Source of the DNA: Yersinia similis
GTDB taxonomy: Bacteria > Pseudomonadota > Gammaproteobacteria > Enterobacterales > Enterobacteriaceae
DNA: 64,000 bases
Direction of reading: 5' to 3'
Assembly (NCBI RefSeq): GCF_001053095.1
Contig: NZ_CGBP01000007.1
Coordinates: forward strand, 112,020 to 176,019
Below, piece after piece: positions 62,851 to 64,000 of this stretch. Numbering within the stretch: the first letter of the stretch is position 1; the number at the start of each line of letters is the position of its first letter. The notes beneath the pieces were generated by a model. The model searched no databases and had not been told where the DNA came from. It was given only the letters and a program-made list of their open reading frames with translations. The position numbers and the translations under genes were made by a program.

Positions 62851-62910
62851 AGCGTTCCTTAAAGCTTAAGATGATATGGCGAGGGCTAGTGTTATGTACT
62901 TCAATGAAGT

Positions 62911-62983
62911 TATATCCACGCTCGTCATACTTCAAGCCACATGTAGTTGGTCACACTCAATCACCCGAATTAGTTTGGGTATA
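62911..62983. repeat. Shortened ERIC element
   Basis: About 73 bp from TATATCCACGCTCGTCATAC to CCCGAATTAGTTTGGGTATA, both ERIC ends with the centre missing. Confidence 0.7.
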
Positions 62984-63059
62984 TATATCATTTAACCAAT
63001 AAAAGACAAATAACCATGAAATATGCATCATCATCAAAAATGATGACACATATTATTAT

Positions 63060-63182
63060 CTAAAATATAAAAATACACCATTTATCTCGATAATAAAATT
63101 CAATAAAGCACTCACACTTACATATATCAATAAAACTTTCAGCTTGCTTATCAAACCACGTTAGTCGTAATTTCAGCTCCAT
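63060..63182 (-). pseudogene. Internally deleted colicin E3-type immunity gene
   Basis: A 40-codon frame starts MELKLRLTWFDKQAESF, matching the N-terminus of colicin E3/cloacin immunity protein (GLKLDLTWFDKSTEDF, from memory). It then joins directly to IDICKCECFIEFYYRDKW, matching the C-terminal IDISDNEYFVSFDYRD block. About 45-50 central residues are missing. It starts eight bases after the toxin-fragment stop, the normal toxin-immunity spacing. Confidence 0.7.
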
Positions 63183-63190
63183 AACTTACC

Positions 63191-63340
63191 TCACAAAGAG
63201 TCTTTAATATCATTGTCTTTTAAACCAACCCCTTTAAATTCTTTACCCGTTTCATAGTCAAATGCCCCCAAGCTTTTACTATCACTGGCGTGATATCCTG
63301 TAAGACCTCTCATCCACCATGCTGCGACTCTCACGGACCG
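63191..63340 (-). pseudogene. C-terminal remnant of a colicin E3-type 16S rRNase
   Basis: A short frame (open from 63340) reads RGLTGYHASDSKSLGAFDYE then TGKEFKGV and ends in IKDSL. It aligns with the C-terminal end of colicin E3 (LEGYRASDGQHLGSFDPKTG, then QLKG, IKKYL, from memory). The catalytic Asp, His and Glu of E3 would lie just upstream and are absent, so only the end of the toxin remains. Translocation and receptor domains are gone. Confidence 0.7.
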
Positions 63341-63471
63341 TCATACTGGCTGAGCGACTCGATTTATTTCTATTTTCTATGCGTTATAGCCTTATTTAAT
63401 CTACATCTCTATCAATATTTTTGAGTCATAATTACATTTAACTTCTCATACCTAAAAACATTGGTTTATTA

Positions 63472-63843
63472 TCAAAATAACTCTTTATGCATCTCCAGTA
63501 AAATATCAGATTGCGTGATACATCCTTCAATAAAACCTTCTGCAATTTGTAACTGGCGTCTTATTTCACGCTCATTGCATTTTTTTAATCGAGCAATAGA
63601 AGATTTAGATTGCCCATAAACATAATGAAGAAGAATAAGTTCCAATTCTTTTTCTCTTGCTGCGCGTTGTAAATTACCTACCGTATTATCAATGATCAAT
63701 CCGTCATTATCGCAACAGGACTCTACGGGTTTGTTTCTTGTGACTAATCCTTTAAAACCACTAGAAATATGCGGATAATCGAGGCGACTGTTATCTCTGG
63801 CCCAAACACCCCAGCGTGCCAGTACGGTTTGAATATAACTCAT
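63472..63843 (-). CDS. Phage Q-like antiterminator
   Basis: A 123-residue protein similar to phage late-gene antiterminators of the Q type: ARWGVWARDNSRLDYPHISSG near the N-terminus, then LELILLHYVYGQSKSSIARLKK and REIRRQLQIAEGFIEGC, a helix-turn-helix-like segment. ATG 63843 has GGAGAGAAG upstream; 12 more upstream codons are open but reach into ERIC sequence. Q proteins license late transcription of lysis and, in some loci, bacteriocin genes, consistent with what follows on this strand. Confidence 0.8.
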   Translation of the reverse strand: MSYIQTVLARWGVWARDNSRLDYPHISSGFKGLVTRNKPVESCCDNDGLIIDNTVGNLQRAAREKELELILLHYVYGQSKSSIARLKKCNEREIRRQLQIAEGFIEGCITQSDILLEMHKELF

Positions 63844-63858
63844 AACTTCTCTCCTTGT

Positions 63859-64000
63859 TATATACCCGTCCCCCTGCAAGATGCAGGGACGTTAGCCGCC
63901 CTTGCTCACCCCAGTCACTTAGTTGTTGACCTTAAAAATAAATAAGCACCTGGGGATTAATGAGCCTCACCCCTGAGACTCACCCTGCGGGCAGCATAAA
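63859..64000. repeat. ERIC-derived element upstream of the Q-like gene
   Basis: ATATACCCGTCCCCCTGCAAG, then GCTCACCCCAGTCACTTAG, and CACCTGGGGATTAATGAG, which are ERIC blocks, with an AT-rich interruption at 63930-63944. It may continue beyond the window. It replaces the expected promoter region of the Q-like gene. Confidence 0.7.

Overview
The window is chromosomal DNA of an enteric gammaproteobacterium, almost certainly Yersinia of the pseudotuberculosis/pestis group. Three things point there: proteins very close to Escherichia coli in a conserved gene order, ERIC repeats including the internally shortened forms seen in yersiniae, and many short tandem-repeat (VNTR-like) arrays. No rRNA or intact insertion sequence is visible, so species and strain cannot be fixed from this window.

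Layout. (1) 1-159 is the 5' end of an unrecognised gene with a C9 tract in its early codons. (2) 419-8360 is lipid, efflux and repair housekeeping: yigL, pldB, rhtB, rhtC, recQ, pldA, yigI, rarD. (3) corA (8457-9407) and uvrD (13269-15431) flank an inserted unit: a PEP-hydrolase-like TIM barrel and a UPF0261/Tm-1-like protein, with a divergent TetR regulator and operator-like repeats. (4) uvrD-yigB-xerC-yigA-dapF-lptM (with a LexA box at uvrD), then cyaY, an AT-rich pentapeptide-repeat gene, a truncated IS1-family element fused to the 3' end of cyaA, and cyaA divergent from hemCDXY. (5) The sRNA gene glmZ with a sigma-54 promoter and GlrR-type sites, then the argX-hisR-leuT-proM tRNA operon and thrP. 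(6) The complete 12-gene enterobacterial common antigen (ECA) operon, wecA to wecG, followed upstream by rho, trxA, rhlB and gppA. (7) pehX (periplasmic exopolygalacturonase) with KdgR-like and CRP-like sites, then rep and ppiC. (8) An accessory segment from about 55.0 kb to the end: 1 kb of AT-rich DNA without genes, a five-gene chaperone-usher fimbrial operon with two chaperones, and on the minus strand a decayed phage-like/bacteriocin module. That module holds a Q-type antiterminator, the last codons of a colicin E3-type ribonuclease, an internally deleted E3-type immunity gene, and an Rz/Rz1 spanin pair.

The most unusual signals are the bacteriocin relic at 63.0-63.3 kb, too small for normal gene calling, and a recurring class of tandem arrays with a unit of about 17 bp. 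These arrays sit directly at gene starts (yigA, rffH, upstream of wecB, the tetR gene, dapF, ppiC; an 18-bp version at lptM). In two of them the gene's own ATG is in register with the repeat, so the array looks like a duplicated translation-initiation region.

Pathways: ECA is built on undecaprenyl phosphate (wecA, B, C, G), Fuc4NAc is made and added (rffG, rffH, wecE, wecD, wecF), and the unit is flipped, polymerised and length-controlled (wzxE, wzyE, wzzE). hemC and hemD make uroporphyrinogen III. glmZ links amino-sugar supply to envelope synthesis.
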